From the NCBI GenBank assembly GCA_014549065.1, contig JACDOX010000021.1, positions 2,404,084 through 2,468,083 on the forward strand: a DNA stretch of 64,000 nucleotides, read 5' to 3'. This document shows positions 37,905 through 49,985 of this stretch, in pieces. The stretch's first letter is position 1, and the number at the start of each line of letters is the position of its first letter. Below the pieces are notes generated by a model, which was not told where the DNA came from, ran no database searches, and saw only the letters and a list, made by a program, of their open reading frames with translations. Origin of the DNA: Cardinalis cardinalis (Eukaryota; Chordata; Aves; Passeriformes; Cardinalidae). The position numbers were made by a program, and so were the translations under genes.

Positions 37905-38650
37905 GAGATGCTGGACCCCAGGTGGCTTTCCAAAATGCAGTTTATTAATCATAGAGGTTACAGCAGTCCAGAGNCATGGTGACAGAGCCTGTGCCTACAG
38001 CTGTCAGCTCCAGCTNCAGGCAGCCCTGGAGACCCTGAGTTTAGGTTACAATGCATTCTAGACTTTTCTTTAGGTTACAATGCATTCTAGACTTTTCTTT
38101 GCTGAGCATCTTCATGCAGTAGAACCAGTCTATACCTTAACTTTTATCTATAGCCTCTCATAACTACTATAATTACCATATTCATGTTACTGTTTTCATG
38201 TTACAATCACTAAAAGTTAGTACATTACAGTTTAAGCTAGAAGAAGTTTTTCAGTTTTCTTGCAGTGGAAAATTCTGAGACCTTTTTTTACTTGTGACAT
38301 TTCTTGACTTGTTTGCCTGTGCTATCTTTCTGCTTGGTAAAAACATCTTCTTGTTTGAGGTGGGTTTATCCTTTGCTCTAAGTCATAAAAACCCTTTCTA
38401 ACTAACACACCCTTTGCCTCCTTGGTTATCCAGTAAGACTGGCTCAGCGATTCTTTTCTTCTATATCAAAACTTGCTTCCATCTCTATTCCTTCATCAGG
38501 CTCTACATTCAAAAATCTTTCTGCTAAGCACACATATCTGTGAGACTTTCTCATCAAACTTTCATCCTTCCCAACAACTGAGTGTGGTTTTGAGTGAGCA
38601 CTGCTGTTCTCAAACCTGCCCAGGGACATGATGGAGAGGAGCAGCTTGGT
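37905..38650 (-). mobile_element. probable LTR (reverse orientation)
   Basis: It begins with a block containing CAGTTTATTAATC (a reverse AATAAA), then TTACAATGCATTCTAGAC, then a long pyrimidine-rich stretch. This parallels the block at 23100-23790. It fits an LTR of a passerine ERV read in reverse. Boundaries and target duplications were not identified. Confidence 0.4.
38042..38099. repeat. perfect 29-bp tandem duplication
   Basis: Two exact, adjacent copies of a 29-bp unit beginning TAGGTTACAATGC and ending GACTTTTCTT (38042-38070 and 38071-38099). It lies inside the LTR-like block. Identity is complete, so it is recent or an assembly artefact. Confidence 0.97.
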
Positions 38651-38850
38651 TTGCACTTTTTAACCCATTGAAGTGAATCATATCAGTCAATGTTACATCT
38701 GTTGAAGACATCCATCTCACAAAGAAATATCAGTGGAAAAGGATTAATTCGACAGATGAATGTTCACCTAAATACTTTCTTCCCATAGAATAAAGTTTTG
38801 TACATGCATTTGCCAGGAACTCACCTTCTGGAAAATCCTCGGCTTGTCAG

Positions 38851-39063
38851 AGCCTGCAAGTCCTCTCAATACCTTTCAAACCCTCAAGCTCAAGATGGAG
38901 CCTGATAAATTACCCTCTGGGTCACAGGCTTTGGACTGGCATCTCACTGATGAAAATCTGTTCACCTACCCAGGAAAAATGCTACAGAAGTGTATANAGA
39001 CAGACACATGGGAGAAGATTGACGTTAAGGACAGATACAGAACATGTTCAAGGTCTTATAAAG
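38851..39063 (+). CDS. candidate internal exon B (71 codons, phase 1-1)
   Basis: Bounded by acceptor CTCGGCTTGTCAG|AG and donor TATAAAG|GTAAAA. It is 213 bp, phase 1 at both ends, and therefore compatible with exon A upstream and the candidate terminal exon at 52107. The peptide is hydrophilic and mixed in charge, with segments LKMEPDKLPSGSQALDWHL, ENLFTYPGKMLQKC and TDTWEKIDVKDRYRT. One codon is masked by n (38997). It has two cysteines and no membrane segment. An alternative upstream acceptor (TTTGCCAG at 38809-38816) would keep the frame but break the phase match. I do not recognise the family. The similar ATAAAG|GTRA donors of exons A and B are noted but may be chance. Confidence 0.35.
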
Positions 39064-41415
39064 GTAAAATCATTGGCCTGTTTGCCTTTATATTAATTTA
39101 TTTAAAGGATTTTTAGTCCCATGTTGCTTGCCCAGTGAATATTTTATTTTGCATTTATATATTAACGTACAGACTGCAGCTGTTTGGAGCCATATCAGTA
39201 ATTGGGAAAAGGAAACACATTTTCTTTAAAGTGATCAAGCAGCAGNCAGAGTTTGCTGAACAAGGCTTGTATCACATAGAATAGCTCAGCCTTATTAAAA
39301 GCATCTCAATTTCAACAAGCAGCAAGAAATGTCTTGCTTTTGGGGACAGCCAATCTATGGGGTGACTCTTAAAAGAGAATCAGTTCAGTGCAGAGGGTCT
39401 CTGAGTCTCATATATTTGACAAAATAATGATTCACTTCAGCTAACTAGTGTGCAATTGTTCTGAGCTTAGCCAGAAAAAAAACCAGAGCTGATCACAGGC
39501 ATAACGTGGTTTGTAACTGAGAGCTTCTCAGAACNGAAAGCACCACAAAAATGAGTAACTCATTACTGCTTTCTTTAAAGAAAAAATAAAAATAAAAATA
39601 AAGCAGCTTTTTGCTAGAGGCCATTTCATTAAATGCAATGAAACTCTTTTTCTCTGTAAATGCAGCTGACATTCTATAACTCCACAAATGCCACTGAGTG
39701 CAGAATGGAGGGGAACATGAATGAAATTCTACTCTCACTGCACCAGCATAAATCAAGGAAGACTTCCTTTAAGTAAGAGAAGTTTCAGCTGTTTATGTGA
39801 CAGCTAAGCTGCAGATAAAATTCTCTGCACAGCCCATTGCCCCGTGATGCCTGGCTGGTATAAATCAGTGCAGCTCTCTCAGCTCCAGCAGAAGATCCCC
39901 CAGTTTGCACCACAAGATATATGGAGAGTGGAAGAGGTTAAAAGCAGTCAGTTGCATGACTTTGAACCTGGCTCTAATGGNGCTCATATTTTCAGCATTT
40001 TAACTCCTGCTGCCTGTGCTGCACAGCTGTTGGNGATGTCTGAATGTTTCAGGTGTTCAGTGGCTACTCAGAGAAATCAAGATCAGAACAGAAATCAGGA
40101 GAAATAGACTTAAAATAACAAATGTCTTTGATATAGGTCCTGAACAGCGATCAAATTCCTGTATAAAAGGGCTATGTAGGTATTTTATTTTATCCTAGGT
40201 GTGCAGGAATTTTATCCTAGATCCTTCTGTCTGTGCTGAGAGCAGATGCTCTTCTGCATAGCACCAGAAAAGTTCACTCTGTTAAAGTTTTTGTTTGTTC
40301 AAAAGTTGGTTGAACAGAACTTGAAGACTGTAAGTAGGACTCCAAGCCCCACGTTTTTCAAATGGAAACACTTTGCAAGGGCCCTCGTNGAACTACATGA
40401 AGTTGATTTGCAGTCTTGTCTTCAATAATATCTTTATTTGCTCATGAAAGTGCAAAGTTCATTCAAATGAAGGATCATGTCCAGAGGAAGATACAGAGCT
40501 CAGGTACTTCCTACCTGGATCCCTGGGGTGTTTTGGTAATAGGAAATTCACACCAACACTGACTGAATATTTCTACCCCACACTGTGAAATANTTGAGGT
40601 GTTCACTGTATAGGAATTATCAGTATGACTTTAGAAGAAATTAGTTAACCTATTATTTGCTAATTTAAAAGTTGTGTACCACTGTGTTCTGTCTTTACAG
40701 TGTGGTACCATTCTGAATCTTTAGTGAGAATAGGAGGTTACATTTTATCTTCCAGGTGCTTTCACGTACTGAATTCTCATTTTCCATAGATAATGTTTTT
40801 TCATATGCATGAACAAGGGCAGAAAAGACAATGTCACAGGTTTAAAATCCAGAATGTTATTTGTGTGTTATTTTGCATGAGTGTTTTATTAAAACTGCAC
40901 GTAGTTTAGGTTTTCCCAGAAAAATACCAGGAAGGCATTCTCCATAGTTTTATTATAAAATTGTCATGAATTATTTTTTGCTTTGAGGAGAGAAAAATTA
41001 AATTAAAGTATTGCATTTTTGTAGTGCTGAAAGAAAGGCTCTGTGAATGAGAAAGCCTGGACTTGCTGCAGGCTAATGGCCTCACAGACCAGCCACAAAA
41101 AAGAGAGTCATTTTTGAAGAACACTATCAGAGGTTTCTGATATCAGGTCTGCAGAAGTGTCACCAGATTATTCATCATTCATTCAACAGATGAAATTGAT
41201 TTTTGCATGAAACCTTTACATGTAAAGGAAGGAAAAGGATAGAAGACTCTCTGAGCTTGTTGATGTACAAGAAAAGCAAGTAGAAAACAAATTCAGATTT
41301 TAAGAGATCATGGTGTGGAACNATCTGATTAGCAACAGTGGGGATTCATGTTGCATGTATGGCCATTGTAAGATAAAGTGATTTTATTGCAGGAGCNAAT
41401 GCTTCAAGCTCATAC
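39064..41415. other. unique AT-rich DNA (possible intron)
   Basis: No further exon or transposon recognised. In the candidate gene model this is the first part of the 13-kb intron between exon B and the terminal exon. Confidence 0.4.
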
Positions 41416-41452
41416 TTTTTTTTTCTTTTTTTTTAATATTTTTTTTTTTAAA
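41416..41452. repeat. T-rich low-complexity tract
   Basis: Two long T runs separated by C and AATA. Simple sequence. Confidence 0.9.
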
Positions 41453-41958
41453 TTGGTCATGGATTGATACATCCTCTAATCTGCTGTGATAGCCACAAGG
41501 TCAGCAATGTACCTGCCTGTGTGGAGTGTGTGCTCATGATTGAGATGCATCCAAGCACTTGAGCACTTTCTCCAGGGGACATTTCATGGAATCATTTCAT
41601 TGTGTACCTCTCAGCAGCACCAAACAGTGCTTTGAATTCACAGGAAATTTTTTTAAGTATTGCTTGTCAACAGCAAAGTTACTATGGCAACTGTATCANT
41701 TTAAATCCTGTCAGATTTGAGTTAGATTCTGTTTTACTAATTTGCCATTTAGGCTTGATACCACTTCTTGTTAAAACATTCAGAGGCCTGGCACCCATAT
41801 AATATATATATAAATATATTTTTTTTAATAGACCAATCCTTATCATGTTTTCTTGTAGTGCTAAGGGAGTCAATGCTGCCCCTTTGAATTGGTCCCTGAT
41901 TCTAAGAGTCCTGTGTGTAGATTATCAATAGTTAATTCAGATGTACACTGGAAAGCAT

Positions 41959-42495
41959 CTAGTGGAATCTGAAATTTTCTAGGATGTGTTTTTGGTCCTT
42001 CAGCTGTCCTGCCACAATTTGTGTTGCTCCTTCCTCTGCCCTGGTGTGGGTCCTCACACCCACAGGGGCTGTAGGTCCTTCAGGGACATCTGGCCCACCC
42101 TGAAGAATTTCCTGTTCTTCTGACCTTGGTGTTCCCTCAGTTGTTTCTCTGGATTTCCTCCCACTCTCCCAGTATTTTCTGTACTTTTTCAAATACATTT
42201 CCAGAGAGGCACCACAAAATTCCCTGATGGGTTCAGCTTTGTCCTGCAGTGGGTCCATGGGCTGCTGNTTTTGCCACGTGGCAGCCCTCAACNTCTTCTC
42301 TGAAATTTNCCTGTAAAATTTCTTTCCTCTACAATGTAGACTTTGCTCTTCCTGGGACATGATGCAGGAAGTGTTAGAACTCTGTGAAAATGGTTTTGTT
42401 TCTGGTATCACCTTCAGACTTGCAGCATGTCCCAAATTAAGTAAGGCAACAATTCTAAATTCCTTTAAAGTTGATCTAAGCATTGCAAAGCTCAT
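41959..42495 (-). CDS. longest open frame in the window (178 codons), unrecognised
   Basis: A minus-strand frame that ends at a stop near 41959-41961. The C-terminal ~130 residues look protein-like: charged and balanced, with segments LRAATWQ, MDPLQDKAEPIREFCGAS, MYLKKYRKYWESGRKSRE and GVRTHTRAEEGATQIV. The first ~45 residues look more like ordinary AT-rich translation, so the real coding part may begin at an acceptor-like CATCATGTCCCAG near 42353 (or TTTTACAG near 42309) as a terminal exon. Three codons contain n. There is no signal peptide or membrane segment. I do not recognise a family. It could be an exon, an old retrogene remnant or a chance open frame; about one such frame is not surprising in 64 kb. 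Confidence 0.3.
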   Translation of the reverse strand: MSFAMLRSTLKEFRIVALLNLGHAASLKVIPETKPFSQSSNTSCIMSQEEQSLHCRGKKFYRXISEKXLRAATWQXQQPMDPLQDKAEPIREFCGASLEMYLKKYRKYWESGRKSRETTEGTPRSEEQEILQGGPDVPEGPTAPVGVRTHTRAEEGATQIVAGQLKDQKHILENFRFH

Positions 42496-43645
42496 CTGCC
42501 TTCATCCCACTAATTATTAAGACATGAGGGTGAAATTCAGCTTAAAATCAAACCTGATTTCCCCAAGTTAGATAGTGGGGTTGATTTGTCTGCCNTGTGT
42601 CTCCACAGGAAATCAATATTTTATCTTTTATGAGGATCAGGGCAACTACCTCAAGTTCCCAGGAGATGCTATTTAAATAGGTGCCCTGTGGACAGCAGAA
42701 GTGAGAGATTTTCACAGGGCACTCCAACATGCTCAGAAAGGAATGCCTGAGACAGCTGGAATGAGTCATCTACTGTAAGTGAATCCCTTCTCAATGACTG
42801 TGGAGATGAGCAGCTTTAAAACCACTTCCAAATTCCTTCTGGCTCAAGTTCAGATGGACNTGAGCCCTTGAGCTGACACAGAGAGGTGCTCACTACATGA
42901 CAAACTCCTGGCATTCTGAACTGGCAGAAGACATGACTGTGTGGCTAAATTAAGAGACAGAAGCTCCCTAATTAAAATANACTGGCAGCACACATCTCCA
43001 TGTTCAGGAACAAAGAGATGAAGAGAACTGAATGGGGCTACAGTGCAATGTTTCTGTCTTCACTGCAGGGTGGTTCTTATCCAGAATGCTTCCAGCAGCT
43101 CCTGAGTTAGGACACACAGTTTGGTTAGGTCCTGGCACAAGGGCAGGGTGATTCAATAGATATCAGCCCCTTTTCCCCCAGTCCCTTGCTAGAAAACCCA
43201 AGCACATGGGCAAGGTGCAGCTCAGGAAAGCTTGCCATGAGACAGAGCAGGGAAGGTACCTGTGCTCATCTGCTGGACTGCAGAATCAAATATTTGTTCA
43301 AAGGACTCAATGACCTTCCCTTTGGGAGCCACCCACAGCAATGGGTTCATGGTATTGTGTAAAGAACCTTCTTTTATTACATGACTTGAAAGCCAAAGTC
43401 AGGGGAAGAGGTTTTCTTGGTGGCAGTGGTGGAACAGAACCAAATCTGCCTCCTTTGCATCATTTCGTGTCAGGAATTAATGGGAAGAGGTGCCTCATTC
43501 CTTGGCAGCATGGGCTGCTTTGCTCTACATCCCTGGTGCATGAAATGGAATTCCTGATGCACTGAACCAGACATGGGTGAAACCAGGAGCCACGAGGACT
43601 TTGGAAACCACCAATGTCTGCGGAATTCCTCTTGTCTCTGGTAAA

Positions 43646-43935
43646 TCACAGAGTCATTGAAATGCTTAGATTGGAATGGGCCTTAAAGATCACNCAGTTC
43701 CAACCCTACCATGGGCAGAAATNGCACCCTCTTGATCAGGTTTGTTCAGATCCCCATCCAACTTGGCCTAGAAGAATTCCAGGGATGGGNCAGCCACAGC
43801 TTCCCTGGGCAACCTCTGCCAGGGCCCCACCTCTGTGTGAGCAAAGAATTCCTTCCCAACATCTAATCTGCATCTCTCCTCTTCAGTTCAAAACCATTCC
43901 CCCTTGTCCTGTCACTATCTGCCTGTGTAAATCTA
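43646..43935 (-). mobile_element. CR1 LINE, 3' fragment
   Basis: The plus strand carries the reverse complement of a CR1 end: AATCACAGAGTCATTGAAATG, TTGGAATGGGCCTTAAAGATC, CAGTTCCAACCCTACCATGGG, GGCAACCTCTGCCAGGGCC, TTCCTTCCCAACATCTAATC and CATTCCCCCTTGTCCTGTCA. Confidence 0.95.
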
Positions 43936-45320
43936 TCTGCTAGGGCACTGTAAGTGCAGACACTTGGGAAACACACACAGAAATTTGCAATTTACACCCA
44001 GTTCTTTCTGCTCCAGAAAGNTCTTCCCAAGCCATTAGGAGTTTTACAACAGTGATCTGTGACTGACTCTAGATACAACAGATGAGCAATAGCCAACTAT
44101 CAGTGCTTCCTAAAAACATCCCTGAGTCAGGAGAGAGTCCTAAGAACATTATCACACTGAACTGAACAAAAAAAGGTGAGGATATTGCTTGTATAAAATT
44201 AATATTCTGTGTAAAAGCTTACTTTATTGTTATTAATTGAAAAGCTCCATTAACTTAAAAGGCAAAAACAATTGGCGGTAAATTATTTTTTTCCAGGGTT
44301 AATCTTCCATTGAATGGAAAGGGCACATTATTTTGCTTCCATTAAAGTGATATTAAAGTTATATTTCTAAATGTTTGCACAGAAGTGATGTGGCGTGAAA
44401 AATGAGGTAGGACTTGATACCCTTAACTGGGAATTTATTTTGCACAGCTTGATATGACATGGATCACCAGGGTTCCCTTCCCAGCATGGGCAATATTTTG
44501 AGGTAATTCAAAATTGACACCCTATGAATGAAAACATCATGTGCTGCAACTTCATTTCTCTTTAGAGAGCAGTTCTTGCTACAAAATCCTGGTCTTTCAT
44601 GGAGTTTCCCCCATAGCAGGTTTAGCAATGAGAAACCAGAGCCACAGGTCAATTTGTCATTTTCCCAAGGTCACTCAAGAAATGTCTGTTCAGTAATCAA
44701 ACCCAAGCTTCCAAATTCCCTATCTAAGCTATTGACTATTTAATTCCTTACCTAGTAGCAGTTTCAGACAAAGTGCAAAAGAAAAACTGCACCATGTTTT
44801 CAGAGGATTTGCACAGAATGAGATTACAACAGTTTCACAAGCTGTCGTGTTGCAATGGAGCTGTGCAAATCATTCTCCTGAATCCTTGTTACCTGCACCA
44901 AATCTGATACTGGATTTGGTTTGGCCTGTTACAAAAGAGGATTACACTGAATTATTGCCACCAGGTAGGAGAGTGTGTACATGGGAAATATTACATTCCC
45001 TCACCCAACATGTGCTGACTTCTTTGCAAGTCTCCTGGAAATCTGTGGTCCCTNTTGCTGGAACAAAAGTTCATAAGGATTATTGTAAATGTGACAGCTG
45101 AGAGCAGACAGGCTTNAAGTTATGCAACAAAGGTTTCTCCATGCCTGGGCTGCTCCTTAACAGACAAACCACTCTGAGGACTGAGCAAATGTGCAAGTAA
45201 AGCTGCCGGAGGCAGCGATTTCAAATCATAAGTGTGCTACAGGGCATTGATATTGGGAATAAAATTGTATCTCTTTAATTTCAGTTTATTTGTGTTTATT
45301 TAATATGTAACTAAAACACG
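43936..45320. other. unique AT-rich DNA
   Basis: Nothing recognised beyond short open frames without conserved features. Confidence 0.45.
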
Positions 45321-45328
45321 TGTTTTGA

Positions 45329-45480
45329 AGTGAGGAGAGGATGTTTTGAGTGAAGAGAGGATGTGAGAAGCAGAAGAGAATGTGAAGAGAAGGATAAGAC
45401 ATCATGTTTGGTGAGGAAGAGTGTGGAGAAGAACAGAGCTGGGAAGAGAGTAGAGGGCATTGAGAATGAGAATAACACAG
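45329..45480. repeat. purine-rich (GA) tract with a 20-bp repeat at its start
   Basis: A strongly strand-asymmetric G/A-rich stretch. Its start holds two 20-bp-spaced copies of AGTGARGAGAGGATGT (45329 and 45349), followed by looser GAGAAG/GAAGAG units. The T/C strand gives a Ser/Leu/His-rich open frame that is an artefact of this composition. Confidence 0.75.
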
Positions 45481-48400
45481 CACAAAGTGAGAGGCAGAGC
45501 AGAAAGCTTTCAAAAGAGTCAAAAGGTTCTTGGTGACACTGGTGATCAGTGCTATGGTCACTCCAACCACTGCCTGGCTCATCTCAGATGTTCCTTCAGA
45601 CAAAGCGTCTTTGTTGGCAAAGGTGGAAGAGGAACAATAAATGAATAATTACTCTGGACCTTAAAACTCTGAGACCTTGTTATCACTGGGATCTGAAGAG
45701 CTGAGATCCATCACTGAGATGGATGAAGACAAGCACAGGATCTGAAGACAAAAGACCATCTGATCAAACATTCCTTCCTGCACTGACTCCAGTGGGAAAT
45801 TAGGGCAGTTAAGTTTCTGAGACAGATGCGTGCAACAAATGCCTCAAGGTATTTGTGCAATTGCTGACTTCAGCTTTCTTGTGTTCTCCTCTCTGATCAT
45901 ATCAGATAAGGGTATTTTTAAAAGTTAACTTTATTTTTTCCCCTCAAGAATGGCTCTTCCAAGTGAGAATCCTTGCGTCAGCTGGTGAAGTTTATGTTGC
46001 CACCTGCTGAGTTTGATGTACCCTGAGGAGAAGGAATGAAAATCTGCTTCAGGAATTTATTTTTAAACTGTCACTAAAAATAGAAAAGAAAGAGATGCCA
46101 GGTTACCCAAGCTTTTGTTCCTCACAAAACCTCTGGAGTAAATTTTGACAGTGACTTTTTCTCTACTAAAAGGAGAAGTGAAAGTTTGAATTTACTNGCT
46201 AAAATCAAAGGGAATTTTTCCCCCTCTTTTTAAAATGTTGAACAAACACCTCAAAATGTGAACTNGTGTCTTTTTTTATCTGAGACACACGAGGCAAAAG
46301 AAGAGAGTGGGGACTCTNAAAAGCAAGGTGAGAGTATTTACTTATCCTGTAAGAGCTCCTCTGTCTCAAGTGTGAAGGATGCCAACTTCAAGATTCCTGG
46401 GAGACTGCTCAGTTACAGCCTGTGCAGAGGAGAAGTTGGTGCAGTAGATTTTATCTGATGCCTTTTTCATTCAGCAGAGTGGAAGGTCAACATCACTAAA
46501 GTTCTCTTTCCACTGGAACAAAACTTGGAGAGCAAAGCAGAGAAANTCAGCAGAATAAAAAAGGAAAACAACTGTTGTTGAAAGGATTTGGGTCCAAGTT
46601 TTNGAGATGACAAGAGATTGAAGTCACTAAAATAAGACTTTTTATGGTGCTGAAATGCATAAATGGAAGGGCAGAAATTTTGTTCACAAGCCGAATGCCA
46701 GACCTTTCTCCTGGCAACAAGTTGCTAATTTTATTTACCTACTTTGTAAAATATACATAATCTTCAAGAATTAAATCACTCCAGTGATGAATGGAAATAA
46801 ACAAAAGGAAAGCATTAGAGACAGAAATGGTACCTCAAACACAACATAATAATCAGTACCACTTTTTCTTGATCTGTTGCCGGGGTATAGGGACAATACT
46901 TGTCTTAAATTATCTAAAGCATCTCATCTGTTTTTTTCTGGTTTATTGGCTACACAAATGAAAGGTGTTCCAGTAATTAACAACAAGCCATGTTCCTTTC
47001 TCCTGCCCCTACAAATTCTTTTCATGTTTCAAATCAATATGTTTTACAAAGAGCCGGCTTTCTTTTCTGTCTGCTTTAAATTGTTTTACGGAACTTAATA
47101 AAATTATAATAATTTTTCCATTAAAAGTTTCATATTTCTTTTTCAGAGAGCAGGAAGAAAAATCAGCATTTTTTTCAATTATCTTGACATGGTGCAGTTT
47201 CAGAGTGGAAAGATTGAGGAAAAAAATATTCTGTTCTCAGTTCAGTTCACTCCTTCCTTCATACTCTCAGTTTAAAACCTGCCATGTGCTGACTTACTCT
47301 GTCAGCTTTGCCATCTCTGTCACTCAGGGCTGATCAGAAGGCAGAGATTTGCCATTTGGCNTCCCCTGGACTAACAAGAGCTGTGGAGCTGCCTGTTTCT
47401 TCCAGCTCCTACTAGAAGCTGAAAGTGTGGAGATTTTGGGAAGGACAAGTCACTTATTCATTGGAAGTGCAGTTTTGGGACAGCCTAAACCATTTATGAT
47501 TTAGGGTTGAACCATCCATGGAGTTTTGAATGAAATAAAACTGGCCGTGTATTTCAGAAGTGTCAAAGCAGTTCACTCACCAGATCAAGAATGTCATGCA
47601 GCTCAGATCTGTAACCCCTCAAGTGTTGGGCGCTCTCAGTCAGCAAATTCCAAATCTGTAATGATGCATAGAGATCACTGCACAACTGGATTTATCACCA
47701 TGCCAGATGTGACAAAATGGAGCACAGCCTTTTATTCTTTTCCCCTTCTCTTGAGATTACCAAGTCAGAAAAAAAAAATAAAAAAGGAAAAGTCAAATTA
47801 TTGCAGCAAGATTTTTCAAAAGCACTCNGCATTTTTCTGAGTCATCACCCACAGAACTTGATGATTAAACTCTTGCTGATTTCCATGGCAGCAGTTATGC
47901 TAATTCTTACTACTCCAGGGCATGCCACGCTTAAATGCATCTGTGACATGTGCCTTCTTTTCACCTGGGGTTATTTAGCACCCATTGATTCGTTTTTGCT
48001 TTCCCTTTCCCTCCCTGCATTCAGGTTTTTTAGTTAATAAGTCAGCTAGATGCCTCTGTATAACAAGTCCTGATCAGACTGCTTTAGGAAATAACAGCAA
48101 TTCCCCCACTCATTAAAAAAAAATCAAAATTGGGAAGTGATACACTGTAGAAAAATATTATATAGCTTGCTAACAGCATGCTTATTTTTAAACAAGTTTC
48201 ATACAAGTAATAGCTCCTACCTTGCCATTCATTACATTGTAAAACTCTACTTTTATTTTTCAGCTGGCTTGTTTGCTGTTTCTCGAGCTGCAATAAATCT
48301 GAATTGTTTTATTTTACTTGCTAAAATGCACTTCAGAGGTTGTTCATTTTTTTAATGCAACCTGTTTATAAACTGGGTAAGGATAAAAATGTACCCAAAG

Positions 48401-48865
48401 GATCATTTTCACTAATTTATCATTCTTTCTAAGTTCACTAGGTCTATTGGAAAAATGGTGCAATAATATATTTTTTTTTAAAGACAGAAATTTGTTTTGC
48501 ATTTTNGGGATGTGGGAATGGCTAATTGTAATGCATTACATTTTAGAGCTTTGAATCACATCAGAATTAGGTGCAGAAAAATGTTTGATTTTTAGGTATG
48601 TAGCACATGAAATCCAGGGTGAATAGATACTTATGACTCTGCAGAGATTGACTGCAAGAATCCCAAGGCATTTTGTGATTTCCCCAAGTGCACTGTAGCA
48701 GTCAGAGNTTTCCATCAAATCCTAATGCTAAANCATTTTGCATTAAACATTGTAATGTGGGGCTGTAAGGGGTTGGGATTCCCTCGTCACACCAGTGCTC
48801 CTGGAGCTCCAAACAACACCCTGACCNTTCCACATCTCACCAGAGCANGGGGAACACACAGAGCC
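45481..48865. other. unique AT-rich DNA
   Basis: No gene or transposon recognised. A short A-rich run lies at 47768-47790. Confidence 0.45.
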
Positions 48866-48890
48866 AGGCTGGCTCTGCCTCAGAAAGTTG

Positions 48891-48896
48891 TTTATT
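48891..48896 (-). terminator. candidate polyadenylation signal AATAAA (minus)
   Basis: TTTATT on the plus strand reads AATAAA on the minus strand, about 330 bp after the stop of the candidate terminal exon at 49223. A GU-rich TGTGTGTT element follows about 35 bp further downstream on the minus strand (near 48853-48860). This is the normal spacing for a vertebrate cleavage site. Confidence 0.35.
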
Positions 48897-49222
48897 GCAT
48901 GGCAGAGAAAAGGGCTGGGGGCAGAGAGACCCAGGAAGGTGAATTTACTCCTTTGGAGTGGTAGAGAAAAGGCAGTGACAGAGAACAGGCTCCAAAACAC
49001 AGGAAATGGGACCAATGCTGAAGTCAGTCCCCACACCTCAGGTACTCAGATCCCACAGCCAAGGCTGGCCACACTTCAGCGACCAGCTAAGCATTGCCTA
49101 AAATTCAATGCTTCCTCTGCATCCTTGAAAGCTCCCAAGTGCCTGATCCAAAGAGTGGAACTGTGCCCAGGAAATCTCCTCTCTGAGGAATCTTTACCCT
49201 GGGGTGAAACACGTGGACATTC

Positions 49223-49360
49223 TCAGGTGTCCATCACAAAAAGGCTCCATCCAAGCTCAGGAGGTGGCCCAGCCTCCCCTGGCCCAGAGGCACCTGCACT
49301 GTCTGGTGGTGTCCTGACCTTCTCCTTCCACGTGCTCTCAGAGCTGTCTCCTGAGAGCCT
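49223..49360 (-). CDS. candidate terminal exon of an unrecognised minus-strand gene
   Basis: On the minus strand a pyrimidine-rich acceptor (TGGTCCTTTCCAG, AG at 49362-49361) opens a 45-codon frame ending in TGA (49225-49223). The peptide is proline- and charge-rich: RLSGDSSESTWKEKVRTPP, then AGPPPELGWSLFVMDT at the C-terminus. An AATAAA and a GU-rich element follow at the right distance. Local GC is higher than in the surroundings. Upstream exons would lie above 49.4 kb, and none was recognised. The same DNA is open on both strands, including a 177-codon plus-strand frame, so strand choice rests on the splice and polyadenylation signals. Confidence 0.3.
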   Translation of the reverse strand, partial: RLSGDSSESTWKEKVRTPPDSAGASGPGEAGPPPELGWSLFVMDT

Positions 49361-49501
49361 CTGGAAAGGACCAACAGCTCAGGAAATTTACCATTTAAAA
49401 TCCCCAGAAAACTCAGCTTAAACACTTGCACATCAACAGCTGTGAGCTCATCAAAGGCCACAGCNCCACCACTGCTCCCTGTGACTGGAGGAGAAAGGAG
49501 T

Positions 49502-49507
49502 GGGACC
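49502..49507. repeat. left 6-bp target-site duplication (GGGACC)
   Basis: Identical to 49986-49991 on the other side of the LTR. Confidence 0.9.
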
Positions 49508-49985
49508 TGTGGTGTTTGTGANGCTCCTCAGGACGAGGTGAGAGATGAGAATTTGACTCCATGTTCTCAGAAGGCTGATTTATTATTTTATGATATATTA
49601 TATCAAAGAATGCTATACTAAAACTATACTAAAGAAAAAGAAAGCATACATCAGAAGGCTTCACAAGAATGATAATGAAAACTCGTGACTGACTCAGAAC
49701 CCAACACAGCGGTCTGTGATTGGCCATTAAGAAAACACAATTCACATGGAACCAATCAAACATGCACCTGTTGGTAAACAATGTCCAAGCCACATTCCAA
49801 AGCAGCAAACANGGGAGAAGCAATCAGATAATTATTGTTTTCATTCCTCTCTGAGGCTTCTCAGGAGAAAATNCTGGGCAAAGAGGATTTTTCAGAATAT
49901 ATCATGGTGACAGGAGTTATTTTCACATTTGGTATTTTTTGTANTGGGAGGNTGGCTNNCCTTTGGTGAAAATATCATGGTGACA
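49508..49985 (+). mobile_element. solo LTR (class II-like family), long form, intact ends
   Basis: Runs TGTGGTGTTTGTGA...ATCATGGTGACA with perfect GGGACC duplications on both sides, so the boundaries are exact and the integration was class II/ERVK-like by duplication length. Compared with the nested copy at 15760, it lacks the TTATA expansion. It also has an extra 73-bp 3' module: the 15-bp ATATCATGGTGACAG occurs at 49899-49913 and again at 49972-49986, with GAGTTATTTTCACATTTGG, TTTTTTGT and TGGGAGG in between. Because the duplication lies outside the second repeat, the longer form is what integrated. No provirus interior is present. Confidence 0.92.

Noticed and set aside
48888..49421. 177-codon plus-strand open frame
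   Set aside because: It lies in a GC-rich patch open on both strands. Splice and polyadenylation signals favour a short minus-strand exon instead.
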